A stretch of DNA of 64,000 bases from the NCBI GenBank assembly GCA_963556145.1, contig OY744467.1, forward strand, positions 3,658,001 to 3,722,000, written 5' to 3'. Every line of letters begins with the position of its first letter. The stretch's first letter is position 1. A model generated the notes under the pieces. That model was not told the origin of the DNA and did no database searches. It was given only the letters and a program-made list of their open reading frames with translations. The position numbers and the translations under genes were made by a program. This document shows positions 10,701-21,829 of the stretch, piece by piece. The stretch comes from Hygrocybe punicea (Eukaryota; Basidiomycota; Agaricomycetes; Agaricales; Hygrophoraceae).

Positions 10701-13250
10701 CAGGAATGCTGGGCTTGGGCTTACATTGCAATATGCTTTACATGTGGCGTCCGCAGCTCGGGCCGTGTTGAAGGACAGAATCGTGTCAACAAGCTCTTAG
10801 GCACCTCGAAGACATCTGTGTATGAACTGAGAATGAAGCTCATACAGCATGCTGAGGCCCACGGAGATCTTGAGGCTCTCTCTGTCCGAAAGGTGCACGT
10901 ACAGCTTCTGTTGTGGAACACAAAACTGAGAAGCCATTCAGACTGCACGTTCACGTCATCCAGCACACAGATATGCTGTTCAGTCAGCCGATTGAACTCC
11001 TTTGCTCACATTGCTTGCCTTTTTCAGTACAGGAATCATATGAGCAGATGGAAGGTTCTGTATTCTACCTCACACAGCCTGTTTCTCACCCAGCAGAATC
11101 AGGCAACTGGGTACGTGGTTTTGCTTACCTCAAACTCGAAGCTGATTAGCTGGCAGAAAGAGTATGTGAAGCACAAACCACAAACTAATACCGTGGCTCC
11201 TGATGAGGCTGAGAGGTTGATAAAAGAATCCGAGGTTGGTCATTCCATTCTCTGGTGTTCTCGCTCATCCACTGACTCCCACACAGAGACTCCTCAGTGA
11301 CTTCACGGAAAATACTTCGATTTTGGCAATGTACCTCTTAGAACTAGTTGAGAGATGTGGTTGGACATGTACGTCCATTTTCCAGATCAGTCACTATGCA
11401 ACTTCAGCTTTGCACCACGTCGCTCTCCTGGAGACTGGACACTTCATATGCGACTGCATGATGGTCACTAACCTAGGCATTCCGTGTCAGCACTTTTATG
11501 CCGTTCTCAGGATGCCCAACTCACTTGCTCACTTTCATCTGGGCCTCCTGAATCAGAGGTAGGTACAGCCGCCGTTTCCATGCCTCCAAATACTTACCAT
11601 GAATTGCTAAGATGGCTAGGGTGTAGCACGGGTGACCCGCGGGTTGCCAGGCCAGACACCATACCCGTACCCGCAGACACCGTACCCGTGACGGGTGCGG
11701 GTCTGCATTACCCACGGTCGGACGCGGGTGTGGTGGTTGCCCGTGTGGCCATGCAGGTAGTGTCGACGACAGCGGCAGCGAGCTCCTCAAGCCCACAAAT
11801 GAAACGTACACGTCAATTGACGCGACGGTTCGCATTTGTGGGGCTGGGCTGGGCTGGTTCCGTCGTCTTGTCCCACTGCCATCCTCCCCGCTCCACCACC
11901 GTCGTCATCGCCTTGCTGCTGCCAGTTGGCAGTGGAAGTCGTCGCCGTCATCGTTGTTTCATGGGCCAGATACCTCGCGAACAACGTCTGCGCATCAGTT
12001 GATGCACCAGCCCGTTTTCGCGAGGTGATTAGTTTGAGGTCTGTGGGGGCACTCGCGGCGTGTTCTGGGGTGCCGTTGGAGTATGAGGCATCTGTGGGGC
12101 CATTGTGTCTTCGCGAGGTCTTTGTTCATCTTCGCGAGGTCTTTGTTTGTCTTCGCACGGTCTTTGTTCGTAGTTTGGTGCTGGCGACTTCATTAACGAT
12201 GTTGACGCGTCAGTTGACGCGTCACCGTGCTTTCGTGAAGTCTTCATGCGTGTTTTCATGCTGGGGACCTCGCGAACACGCGTTGATGCATTGACTGACG
12301 TGTCAACGTCGTTTGCGAGGTGTGGACTCGAAGGCAGGGGGTTAGCTGATGTCGGTGGTGAAAGAATCGGGGCACGTACCTGTGCTGGTAAGTGGACGCA
12401 CCACCCTCCCAGCCGTTTCCCTTCATCGCCGTGTTGTTGTTGTTGTTGTTGTTGGTTGGTGGTGGTAGTGGTGGTGGTGGCGGCGGTTTGGGTATAACTT
12501 AGTTATTAGATATGTTAGATAAATGAATTAAAAGTAAAAAAAAACTTACCTGTGGGGCCCATTGGGGCCCTCTGTGCTAACCCGTGGATACCCGTCTACC
12601 GCGGGTAAGGGTGTGTGGTAGTGCATGGGTTGCCAAATTGGGACACTGTACCTGTACCCGATAAACCCGCGGCCCAAAAACCGCGGGTTTACCCGAACCC
12701 GTGCTATACCCTAAAGATGGCTCACCAATCCAGAACTTGATATCTCACAAACGGCAATGGTGAAAATTGGTCACCATAAGGATGGTGATAATGTAGAGAT
12801 ACTCCTTGTCCCAAACCAGCTCCCTCCATTGCTACGACAGGCTTCACCACTGCCAACTACTTGAACCCTTCACCCAAAAGTGATCCACCAGCAAGCTATT
12901 ATGAAGTTCCACAATGTTTTGTGGCATGTGCACACTGAGGAGGAAGTGAAAGACTTGAATACCGATCTTTAGGAGCTCATGTAAGTGATAGCTTCATGTT
13001 ACTACTGCTCATATTCTACTCACCGCTGATTGCAGAGCCCAGCGGGATGCAGATACAGCTCCCTCAATACTTCCACCTCCTCCAATTCGCACTAAGGGTC
13101 ATCCCAGGAAGAAGAGACTTGCGGCCATGGCAGAAGGAAATTGGAAGTGGAGGAGGACTGACAATGGGCTCAGGGATGGGCCTGGTTGACACAAGTGCTC
13201 CAAGTGTGGCAGTTATGGCCATGCAATGACGTGCGGGAATCGCAGGTAGT
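10700..13250 (+). pseudogene. MULE/FAR1-type transposase remnant, split by a hAT element
   Basis: Broken forward frames keep two hallmarks. Near 11440-11510 there is a SWIM-type zinc finger, C-D-C-x(10)-C-Q-H, preceded by H-F-I. After the hAT insertion (11617-12713), near 13200-13250, there is a zinc knuckle of form C-x2-C-x3-G-H-x4-C (CSKCGSYGHAMTC). SWIM finger followed by a C-terminal CCHC-like knuckle is the order seen in MULE/FAR1-type transposases. Numerous stops and frame changes mean it cannot make a full protein. The catalytic DDE region, expected upstream of the SWIM finger, is not clearly recognisable. Alternative: a domesticated FAR1-like gene, unlikely given the damage. Confidence 0.55.
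11617..12713 (-). mobile_element. Non-autonomous hAT element 2 with spliced low-complexity cassette
   Basis: Ends TAGGGTGTAGCACGGGT...ACCCGTGCTATACCCTA are flanked by the exact 8-bp duplication AAGATGGC (11609-11616 and 12714-12721). Subterminal sequence is rich in ACCCGTACCC/ACCCGCG repeats, as in the autonomous hAT at 22412-25955. On the minus strand there is an intron-like segment 12549-12498 (GTAAGT ... TCTAAC ... CTAAG), then a CCA/ACA-rich exon. Four copies of the 55-bp palindrome class lie inside (11790, 11972, 12187, 12267). No transposase. Confidence 0.9.
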
Positions 13251-13627
13251 TCTGGAATTGATCCAAGGTGCAGTGTACAACAAAATTGATCAAATGTACA
13301 ACTACGTGAAGGTAACAAGTGTATAACAAAGGCATCAGTGCACCTGTACATTTGGTAACACCGTAGCTATTGCTAGTTGTACTTGAAACGCATGTGCCTG
13401 TTGGCCATGCCCTAAGTTAATTTGTTCCGAAACTTGATCCTACCACCACAAGGCAGTAGCCAAGCTACAATGGTATGTGCCACACGATGAGGGACAGTCC
13501 AACGGCACATTGTACCTGACTGGCTCCAAACGTAGTGTCCCACATTACACACCAACTCATCGCCCTCCCTCCCTTTACACATCCTTTCACTTTTGCACCA
13601 AATGTCACCCCCGGCACCTTTGTTACG
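13251..13627. other. No gene recognised
   Basis: Follows the transposase remnant. No domain, intron or terminal repeat seen. Confidence 0.4.
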
Positions 13628-13729
13628 AGTCCCTATAAGGGAATTACTAGTCCCTATAAGGGAATTACTAGTCCCTATAAGGGAATTACTAGTCCCTATA
13701 AGGGAATTACTAGTCCCTATAAGGGAATC
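13628..13729. repeat. 21-bp tandem repeat, 5 units
   Basis: Five nearly identical copies of AGTCCCTATAAGGGAATTACT (13628, 13649, 13670, 13691, 13712), the last changing after GGGAAT. Each contains a near-palindrome around TCCCTATAAGGGA. The period is seven codons, so the forward frame reads (S-P-Y-K-G-I-T)n, but no surrounding gene supports coding. Confidence 0.95.
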
Positions 13730-14030
13730 GTTCTATATGGTGGATTTTGCAACTCAGGGTCACACTCTAATTTTCCAAGCCATGGGAACAATTTTGAAGC
13801 CCTGAGAATAAATTTGAAACCCTGTGACTGCTGACTTTGTAACTGTGAGAATTTGTTGTCCCAATCAGCAAGAACAATAAGGCAGCCGGATCACAGCTGC
13901 CTAGATCACAGATTCCAATTTGGGAATAGATACTGTTATAGCATGGTTGCATTGCAGTTGCAAGCCGCAAATGTTTGACAACTTTTTACAACAATTGAAT
14001 GCATTGGTAGTGCAATGGAATGGTTAAATG
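13730..14030. other. Spacer between two tandem arrays
   Basis: About 300 bp of sequence with no recognised gene or element. Confidence 0.4.
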
Positions 14031-14715
14031 CAAACAGTGCACACTTGTTGAACATGCTGAGCAGTGTTCCACAAGGGTTCAGCAGGTGTCCCAGGTTGAG
14101 TCTGATGCATTGTTTTTGCACAAACATTTGTATGAATGATATATTGCATGTATCTGCGATGTAGGGACATATACTGAGTTTATTAGAATTGTTACTAATG
14201 TGAACAGTGCACCCTTGTCGAACATGCCGAACAGTGTTCAACAAGTGTTCAACAAGTGTCCCAGCTTTGGTCTGGGGCATTGCCCATGCACAAACACTTG
14301 TATGAACAATATATGGCATGTATCTGCAATATACTAGCTAAGATGTACTGAGTTTGTTGGAATTGTTAATAAAGTGAACAGTGCACCCTTGTCGAACAGG
14401 CCGAACAGTGTTCGACAACTGTTCGACAAGTGTCCCAGCTTTAGTCTGGGGCATTGCTCATGCACAAACACTTTTACGAATGATATATTGCATGTATCTT
14501 GATTGTAGCTACATGTACTGAGTTTATTAGAATTGTTAATAAGGTGAACAGTGCACCCTTGTCAAATATGCTGAAGAGTGTTCGACAAGTGTTCGGCAGG
14601 TGTCCCAGCTTTACTCTCAGGCATTGTGTTTGCACAAACTCTTGTACAACCAATATATTCGACGTATCTGTGATCTAGCAAATTTACTATATGCATTGAA
14701 ATTATTATTAATAAC
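14031..14715. repeat. ~171-bp satellite-like tandem repeat, 4 units
   Basis: Units start at about 14031, 14201, 14375 and 14545 (periods 170, 174, 170) with 'gtgaacagtgcacccttgtc'. Each holds a run of TGTTCGACAAGTGTTCGAC-type words, then GTCTGGGGCATTG, CACAAACACTTGTA and TACTGAGTTTATTAGAA. Units differ by point changes and small indels. No ORF persists across units. Confidence 0.85.
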
Positions 14716-15095
14716 CATGCAAACAGTGAGTACCCAATACTGAGAATTTCGAGATATAATGATACACTGTACCTTGAATACATTTGCTCTTCACCACACT
14801 ATACCAATGTCATAATTGAAATTCTGTCCTCAATAAATTCAAAATTGAAAGTGAACATATCAAGAATTGACGTCACAAATCTGAACAGAGAGTAATAATG
14901 ACCTGTTTTGTGTAAAGTCAAAGTATAACCTCTGTGCTATGTCAGCAAACTTGTGCAATTCAAACTATGACATGTATGTGAAGTCGGTGAACATGGTGAT
15001 ATCAATAACTATGTAAAATGAACTGGATGTGAGGTAAATTACACAGTAACTATTACTAATGATAAAGTAGTGAAGTAGTTATATATATGCCAACA
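14716..15095. other. AT-rich spacer, nothing recognised
   Basis: No gene, RNA or element termini seen between the satellite and the putative 15.1 kb transposon. Confidence 0.4.
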
Positions 15096-15103
15096 TGAAC
15101 ACA

Positions 15104-15745
15104 GTTCAGACTGTCCATGGGTCAGCCCAGGCTGCCCCTCAGCTGATTTTACTGGTCCTGACCCTGGCCCTTGAGGTCCAGTTCACCTTCAGCTGGCCCT
15201 GGCCCTGGGTCATAAGGGCCAGGTCAGAGTTGGCCCAGGATCAGCCCTGACCCTCTATCTCAAAAATTTGTACATGCTCAAAAATCTGTCTCTATGCGCT
15301 CTCCAATAACAGTATTTTAATCTACATTGTCATTATTAAAATCAAAATCTCCAATATATTTCTTCATAATTTCTCCTTCCACATCAAGCCTTTTATCTGC
15401 ATACCAAACTTGTAGCTTTTGCAGTCTGCTAAATTTGAATTTCTTGATTTTGAATTATCAAGGATCATCAGTGCATGTGCTCAAATATACAGGTTCAAGT
15501 TGTAGGTATAGTTATGAGCCATTTTTGGTAGCCTTTGATACTGTGGAGTTATGAACCTGTGGGGGACCCCAATGCTAAAAGGATCTCCAACCATGAGAAC
15601 TAACTATATAAGCTTGGTGGTTTAGGAAATGCTAAAGTATCCATGGTTAGAGTAAGCTAAACCACATACTTGTACCCCTAATATCTAAGAGGGCTGGGCC
15701 GGCTGTTTACTGACTTAGCCCTTTGCCCTGCCCATGGACAGTCTA
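15104..15745. mobile_element. Possible hAT-like non-autonomous element
   Basis: Inverted ends CAGACTGTCCATGGGTCAG (15107 on) and CCCATGGACAGTCTA (ending 15745), flanked by TGAACACA (15096-15103) and TGAACACT (15746-15753). Subterminal GGCCCTGGCCC-type words resemble the GAACC repeats of the clear hAT elements. One terminal base and one duplication base do not match, and 3 nt are unexplained on the left. No transposase. Confidence 0.5.
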
Positions 15746-15753
15746 TGAACACT

Positions 15754-16018
15754 GCAAACTTGATATGAAAGATGCCAATGTGGGATCTGATATTGGGTTA
15801 TGAAAAATTGGAAGGAACAGGATATAATCAATTATGAAATGTATATCATTGTAGTGTGGTTCAGAATCATATCTGAATAGCATCAGTATGTAATAATACA
15901 AGAAATATCAATAACTTTGGAAATATTTATTATCATAGCAGGGTAAGAATTCCATATGATTTGTATATACTTATGCTCTCATTGCTAAAAAGGGACGAGT
16001 AACCTGCCATGCAAAGCA
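15754..16018. other. Spacer upstream of the HMG-box pseudogene
   Basis: AT-rich; no promoter element can be assigned. Confidence 0.35.
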
Positions 16019-16745
16019 ATGGCCCACACCCCACTAGTAGACCCAGATTCTCTCTCTTCTTTTTCTTCTATCGACCAGCAACAACCAGCTTCCCCTTCAA
16101 CACTGTTTCCCCCCTCAGATCTCCCTCCTTTCACTCCTTCATGCAGGCGTGCTCCCCCAGGCAAGCATCATTCCCTCGGCTACATCCCATGCCCATCCAA
16201 TGCTTTCATGCTTTTCTGTGCCAACTTTGTCTGCCAGAAACACGCCCCAGTTTCAATCGAGACCAATCACAGTTCTCTCAAAGATAAGTGGTCAGTGTCT
16301 TCGATTTTGCTTCCGTCCCTATCATTACTGACTTGACACATGCAGGCAACTGCTGGAAGTCTCTTCCCCTTGAGGAGAAGCATGTCTGGGAAGTAAATGC
16401 CAAGCATGCAAAGGCACAGCACAAGATCTGCTATGCCCAGTACCGCATCCATGCCATCCACAACAAGAACAAGGACAGGAAAAAGGACAAGCCCGTTCCG
16501 TCTCCTGCAGATGAATGCCTCTGTGAAGAGGTCACCCAGCTCCTCCTGGAGGGAAAGAAGGGTGATGAACTCGCTGCTACCGTTTGCTCCGTCAACCATA
16601 AACACAACAACTCTGAAGTACCTTTGATGTCTCCACTCACCCTCCTCACCCTGCTATCAGCCATCGCCGTTCATCCTCCGTGCCCCTCCCCAACTGTCAT
16701 CTGGGCATTGCCCTTCCTTCTCTCCCTTTCCTCTCAAACTCATGA
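16019..16745 (+). pseudogene. HMG-box (MATA_HMG-type) transcription factor, decayed
   Basis: Exon 1 (16019 to about 16287) encodes a Ser/Pro-rich leader and the start of a MATA_HMG-type box, P-C-P-S-N-A-F-M-L-F-C-A-N-F-V-C-Q-K-H, then I-E-T-N-H-S-S-L. An intron ends with TGCAG at 16345. Exon 2 continues N-C-W-K-S-L-P-L-E-E-K-x-V-W-E, A-K-H-A-K-A-Q-H-K and H-N-K-N-K-D-R-K-K-D-K, then E-G-K-K-G-D-E-L-A-A, the usual downstream motif of basidiomycete HMG proteins. Such proteins are nuclear, DNA-bending regulators. Breaks: no available donor joins exon 1 to exon 2 in frame (apparently 2 bp lost in a CT run near 16276), and the conserved tail S-H-R-R-S-S-S-V-P is in a third frame (about 16659-16745). 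Three box positions that are Arg in relatives are Cys here. Unlinked to any recognisable mating locus in this window. Confidence 0.75.
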
Positions 16746-17420
16746 CCAATGTCCCCCTGCTGCGTCCCTCCACTCTCCATGCCCAAGGCACAGTTCTACA
16801 CCTAGCTACCCACATCCTCAGAAACCCACCTCGACTGGCCCCAGCACTTGCACCAGACCCTCACCCTCCTCCTCAGCTGCCTGCAGCGCTCACGCCCAAT
16901 GCTCTCTCCCACCCACACTCTCCAGCATGCACCAGAAACCCTCCCTGGCTACCCCCAGCCACTCTCCCACCTCTCTCCCCAGTTTGCTCCCAAAACCATC
17001 CTTGGCCGCCCCCAGCTGCTCTCCCATCCACACTCCAGCTTGCTCATGAAACCCTCATGCTCTCTCCCACCCACACTCTCCAGCTTGCACCGGAAACCCT
17101 CCTCGGCCACCCCCAGCCACTCTCCCACCTCTCTCTCCAGTTTGCTCCCAAAACCCTCCCTGGACACCCCCAACCAATCTCCCACCCACAGATCACGAAA
17201 CCCTCCTCGGCCACTCACCACTCTCTCTCCAGGTTATCACGAAACCCTCCTCAGCCACCCCCAGCCACTCGCACCAGCCACTCTCTTACCACATTCAACC
17301 CTGGACTGCCCCACCGCTTGTGCCAGATGCTCCCTTGCTAAAGGGTTCATCACCCCTGCTTGCCAAATTGTTCCCACACCCTCACTTTCTCTTCCTGCCT
17401 CCACCACTCTCCTACACCCA
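16746..17420. repeat. C-rich diverged tandem repeats (Pro/Leu/Ser codons)
   Basis: A block of CCTCCTCGGCCACCCCCAGC / TCTCCCACCCACACTCTCCAG words recurs irregularly between about 16890 and 17290. All three forward frames are open because of composition, so apparent long ORFs are not evidence of a protein. It probably derives from expansion of the HMG gene's Pro-rich 3' end. Confidence 0.6.
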
Positions 17421-17674
17421 GCAGGGAAGGTAAAAGATGGATGATGGTACTAGTACTATAGTTATGACTTTTTTGTGTTATCTAATGTTGATCGGGTGAT
17501 TGATCTCAAAATCGGCCCTGATATAAATGTTAAGTTCATGGTCTAAATAGTGAAATTGGGGGTGCTATTAACAACTGGCTCCCTTGCCATATAAAGCAAT
17601 TTTTTCCATGCTGACTAAGCAGCTCCCTGGGGAGCCAAATAGAATAAGCCTATCAATAATAAGTACAGCCAAGG

Positions 17675-17890
17675 TTCTACAAGACTGTAAAAAAAATGGT
17701 ATTCCACAGGAATAACTAAATGTTTATCACAATGGCTTTTATTGTATGGCTAAGCCTCTACATGACTGTAAAAAAATCATATTTCACAGGAATAATTAAA
17801 TGTTCATCAGAATGGCTTATATTGTATGGCCAAGCTTCTATAAGACTGTGAAAAAATGGGATTGCAGCAGAATAACTAGGTGTATATGGT
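17675..17890. repeat. ~82-bp tandem repeat, 2.7 units
   Basis: Units start near 17675, 17757 and 17837: 'tctacaagactgtaaaaaaa...cacaggaataactaaatgtt...atggcttttattgtatggc'. A GGCTCCC-TGGGGAGCC hairpin with AAATAGAATAA lies just before at about 17611-17645; its reverse complement recurs at about 26222-26252. Confidence 0.75.
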
Positions 17891-17986
17891 AGCCCCTTAT
17901 ATACTGCAATCAAATTTCAGAAATCTGAGTGCACATGATCAACCATCACAATAATTATATTGTACTTGGATGCATTTATTTAGCTA

Positions 17987-17992
17987 GATAAG
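17987..17992 (+). promoter_or_regulatory. GATAAG motif upstream of the purine permease
   Basis: One GATAAG lies about 160 bp upstream of the permease start. In ascomycetes, GATA factors of the AreA/NIT2 type activate purine-use genes through such sites. A single 6-mer is weak evidence. Confidence 0.25.
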
Positions 17993-18153
17993 ACATTGCA
18001 AGTCTGCTTATCAATTATCAACTCCGCCTGGATATACCGGCGCCTCCCCGATTTCCCGATTTCTCCCGTGAGGACCTTGGGTTCCTTACTCGCCAACGGT
18101 ATCCCCGACTTCATCATTATATCCCGCAATCTTGCCCATACCCTCAGAAGAAG

Positions 18154-20799
18154 ATGGCCGTCCGTACTCTTGACAAGCTGAATGCGCAGGTGCGTCCATG
18201 CCTCTTCATATCCGTCATCGATGCCGATGATCTTCATCAGATCGCGGATTCGGCTTTCGGCAGGTGGTTCCGCCTTGAAGGCTCAGGTCACGTCAAAGAG
18301 CGTGCCTCGTCGCGCTTCACGGTCAGCTCTTTTTCACAATTTGATTTCGACGCTTCTCAGGGCCAGCAACTAACTCTCATTCTCGTAGACCGAAATCCGT
18401 GCTGGTCTTACGACATGGGTAAGTCGCACAACATCGTTCACGTTTTGGATGCGCGCTAAGCCCGCTACAGGCAGCCATGGCGTATATCGTAACTGCGTAA
18501 CTACTCGACAAAACTAATTTACAAATCCACTGCTAGATATCAGTCAATGCATCAATCATCGCTGATAGTGGCGGGCCATGTGTTTGCTCAAGCTCCGATC
18601 TCTGTGTGACTGATGCAGACTACCGTGCTTGCGTCAGTGAAGTTAGGCGAGACCTCGTTACAGCAACCGCGGCCATTTCTGCGTTCTCCTCTTTCTTCAT
18701 GGGGCTTCTTGCCAACCTGCCGGTGGGCCTAGCCCCCGGCTTGGGACTGAACGCCTACGTGAGTTCGCAACCCGTTTTCTTTGTAACCGGTGGCAAGTCA
18801 ACCGAGTTTTCAGTTCACATTTTCTGTCGTGGGATTCCACGGTAGCGGGCAGATCAGCTATGGACAAGCTCTGGCTGCCGTCTTCCTTGAGGGGTGCGTG
18901 CCTGTCATTGACTATTGGTGATGGGGACTCAACCTTCGCTTCCCTAGTTTTCTCTTCTTCATATTATCGCTTCTTGGGCTCCGCCAATGGCTTGCTCGCA
19001 TTATGCCCCAGTCTCTCATCCTCGCAGTGGGAGCTGGTATTGGGCTGTTCATCGCGTGAGTTTACTCGTCTCTTTCCCAACGCAGACGTTGACTTGCCCC
19101 GCAAGCTTCATTGGCCTGGGTATGATGAGTGATACGCACGTATTCACCCAAGTAACGTATTGTGCTTATAGGGCCTCACGGGTTGAATGTCATCGGAGGC
19201 GACACGGTCAATCTGGTTGGTCCAGGCGGATGTACACCCGAACGTGAGCCCTTTACGGTTTGAGTAACCACCTAGCCCGGCATCTTTGAATACAGATTGG
19301 GCAAGTGCAGATCTTCCATATTTCTGCACAGGCAAGGTCCTCCGGAGCCCGACTATGTGGCTTGGCATCTTCACAGGCGGGTATGAATGCTCAACTTCCT
19401 TCTCACTCCCTTGTGCAGCTGACTGTGTGTAAACAGCATGATCACTGTGCTACTGATGCTGTATCGCGTTCGGGGTGCGCTGCTGATTGGCATCTTCTTC
19501 ACATCTATTGTATCATGGCCGCGGCCGACATCGGTGACATACTTCCCACATACGGTCACGGGTGATGCTGCATTTGCGTTTTTCAAACAGGTTGTGGCGT
19601 TCCATCCGATCACGAAGGTTGCAAACGCCCTTGATGTGCGTTTTGTTTGCAACTTTATTTCATTGTCTTCCTGACGATGCTGACGTGCACATGTCGGGAC
19701 TAGTATAGTAGCTATGGGTATGCAAGAGGTTCCTCCGGAGGCCTTATTTTTCTGATAATGCCTCTGACAGAAGTGGGCGAGTGTGGTATGCATTGGTTAC
19801 TTTCCTCTACGTTGATATTCTTGGTACGGACTGTTCATCCATGCATCTCCTCAACTAACTCGACTTGGTCATTCCAGATACGACGGGGTAGGTATAGGGT
19901 ATGTCTGACGATGTAATATTGACCTCGATACTCCAGAACATTGTACTCGATGGCTAAGTTTGCGGGGCTGCGGGACCCTGTGACTCTTGATTTTGAAAAC
20001 TCAACGATCGCGTACTGCGTGGACGCCTTCTCGATTAGCATCGGCGCACTGGTCGGCACAAGTCCGGTTACGGCATATATCGAGAGCGCCACAGGCATCA
20101 GCGGTAAGCCCCGCCCCGTCCATACCCCCCTTGTGGCACAATCAAGCTGAGTGCATGCACCAGAGGGCGGGAAAACGGGGATCACTGCCATGGTTACAGG
20201 CACTGCATTCTTTGTTTCCGTCTTCTTCGCCCCGGTCTTCGCATCAATCCCACCATGGGCTACTGGTGGCGCGCTAGTCATTGTGGGCTCACTCATGATT
20301 AGAAAGTGTGTCCTTGCTGTTTCGTGATCTTCGTATGGTGGCGTCTGACTCACGGGTTCTTAGTGTTAGCGAAATTAACTGGTCCTATCTTGGAGATGCC
20401 ATTCCTGCTTTCCTGACCCTCATCATCATCCCATTGACCTACAAGTACATCCCTCTCCGCCTTTAATGTGACACACACTGACGCATCCCAGCATTGCATA
20501 TGGTGTAATCACTGGAATTATGTCTTACATCATCATCAATGGCTTTGCTTTTGGCATGCGAAAAGCCACCCGCGGTCGCATCACGCCATGGAACATAGAT
20601 GCGTCTGAGGCGTGGGTTATCCCCCCTGGTGGAATTGTCCCCATCTGGATGTGCGTGTCTGCAATTTTCCCTGCATTGGTTGTTGGCTGAGTGGTTGTGA
20701 ATTTGGTTTTGGTACGACAGTCAGAAACTCATGCCACGCCGCAAGTCGAAGCAATCGGTTGATGTGGGCTCTCTGGCGGGGGAAAAGGAAATTGTTTAA
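18154..20799 (+). CDS. azgA: AzgA-type purine (hypoxanthine/adenine/guanine) permease
   Basis: Plasma-membrane proton symporter of the AzgA branch of the NCS2/NAT-related permeases, importing adenine, guanine and hypoxanthine. Nineteen exons give one unbroken 1650-nt frame (549 residues): 18154-18189, 18241-18321, 18389-18418, 18471-18488, 18537-18758, 18814-18893, 18948-19055, 19106-19119, 19172-19243, 19296-19380, 19437-19635, 19704-19717, 19771-19823, 19878-19887, 19937-20103, 20164-20305, 20364-20444, 20492-20650, 20721-20799. All introns are GT-AG and about 46-68 nt, except one of 96 nt... at most. Family landmarks in order: [89 protein letters not shown]. Many hydrophobic segments fit the multi-helix fold. 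The start is the ATG whose exon leads in frame into the conserved N-terminus. Length is close to the family norm, and the basic C-terminal tail is cytosolic in relatives. It is the only clearly intact host gene here. Confidence 0.95.
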
Positions 20800-21119
20800 T
20801 GGGAGGGTAGGCTTTCTTTATGAGTCTTATGTTGTACTGGTACATGTTCTCCTGTGTAGGATAATGTTGTAGATTCCCTATGTTGTTCTGTTTCCCTTGT
20901 CTACTACCTTGTATGATAATTGTGCATTTAAGATGGTGAAGACGGCTACAATGACTACTCTCCTGGCCACCATACCAGCATTCTCCCCTCCGAATCCCTC
21001 AGATGAGTCGTGGGATACAGAACGGGGATCATACGAGATGTCTCTCTTCGGCATTCCACCTGTGCCCATCAGCCAATTCACCAAAAACATACATTTCCCT
21101 CGTCCCCCTCATAATTGGA
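20800..21119. other. Permease 3' flank
   Basis: Downstream of the permease stop. Two short opposing ORFs have no recognisable domain. Presumably contains the permease polyadenylation region, though no clear AATAAA is visible. Confidence 0.35.
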
Positions 21120-21420
21120 GTCATGTTGGCATGCTACCCAACACCCACACATCTGTCTCATCACTGGGCAGCACCAGTCCTCACGCCGCCTCGACGCACC
21201 CCATCTTGCTCTCGCCCCGCTGCATGTCCCCTGTGGCATTGTTGTACATGTACAGCCCTAGGAATGTCACAGCAATCCCAATCCCCTGCACGAGGTGCAC
21301 CGACTGGCTGAACCATGCAATTGCAATGCAGATGACAGCAACGCGCTTGATGAGCGAAGCGATGGAGTAGGTGACAGGTGATGTCAACACGACATTTGAT
21401 GGCAGACATGTCGAACAAGG
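21120..21420 (-). pseudogene. C-terminal fragment of a triose-phosphate-transporter-family protein
   Basis: The minus-strand frame from about 21390 encodes T-S-P-V-T-Y-S-I-A-S-L-I-K-R-V-A-V-I, then I-A-W-F-S-Q-S-V-H, then G-I-A-V-T-F-L-G-L-Y-M-Y-N-N-A, then an acidic/basic tail V-E-A-A. This is the last membrane segments and tail of the TPT/drug-metabolite transporter superfamily (Golgi or ER sugar-phosphate/nucleotide-sugar antiporters). TGA follows V-E-A-A; reading past it gives G-L-V-L-P-S-D-E-T-D and another stop near 21132. Relatives usually have Arg after V-E-A-A, so CGA to TGA is a likely cause. No upstream exons are found in the next 500 bp, which holds a (CAC)n run, so this is a truncated relic. 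Confidence 0.65.
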
Positions 21421-21540
21421 TGTAGAGTCACCCTCCATGGAATGGAGCCTGACGGAAACCATGGTTATGGTGTCGGTGTCGGCTTATGGCTGACCAAGGG
21501 GGCCTTCATCCGCAATACATTCTACACCATCCACCAAGCA

Positions 21541-21580
21541 TGTACCACCACCACCACCACCACCACCACCACCACCGCTA
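21541..21580. repeat. (ACC)n microsatellite
   Basis: About 12 ACC triplets followed by imperfect CTACTACCATT. Lies between the transporter relic and the autonomous hAT element. Confidence 0.9.
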
Positions 21581-21829
21581 CTACTACCATTAGCACAGAT
21601 GCTGCCGAGTCTTACTATCCAAACAATGCCAATTATGGCAAAGGCGGCTGCATCATCAGACTACTCCATCTATCCCAACTTCCAGCACAAACCCGAGCAC
21701 TTGGTGCCTGTATTACCCCACACGTGGAGCTGGCTAACATCACCACCTTGCAGCCCTGTCTAGTCCATCCCCGACCCAACGCACCTTCAACTGACCTCAC
21801 GCAGTCTCATTCAACCCTCCATTCCCCTT

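Noticed and set aside
13628..13729. CRISPR-like array of five 21-bp repeats
   Set aside because: Repeats are directly adjacent with no unique spacers, and the context is eukaryotic.
16746..17444. Pro/Ser/Leu-rich C-terminus of the HMG-box protein
   Set aside because: Several frames are open at once over C-rich repeats, and the conserved tail motif ends with TGA at 16743-16745 before this stretch.
20878..21119. Further exons of the transporter relic
   Set aside because: Downstream of its stop on the minus strand; no transporter-like hydrophobic pattern or family motif.
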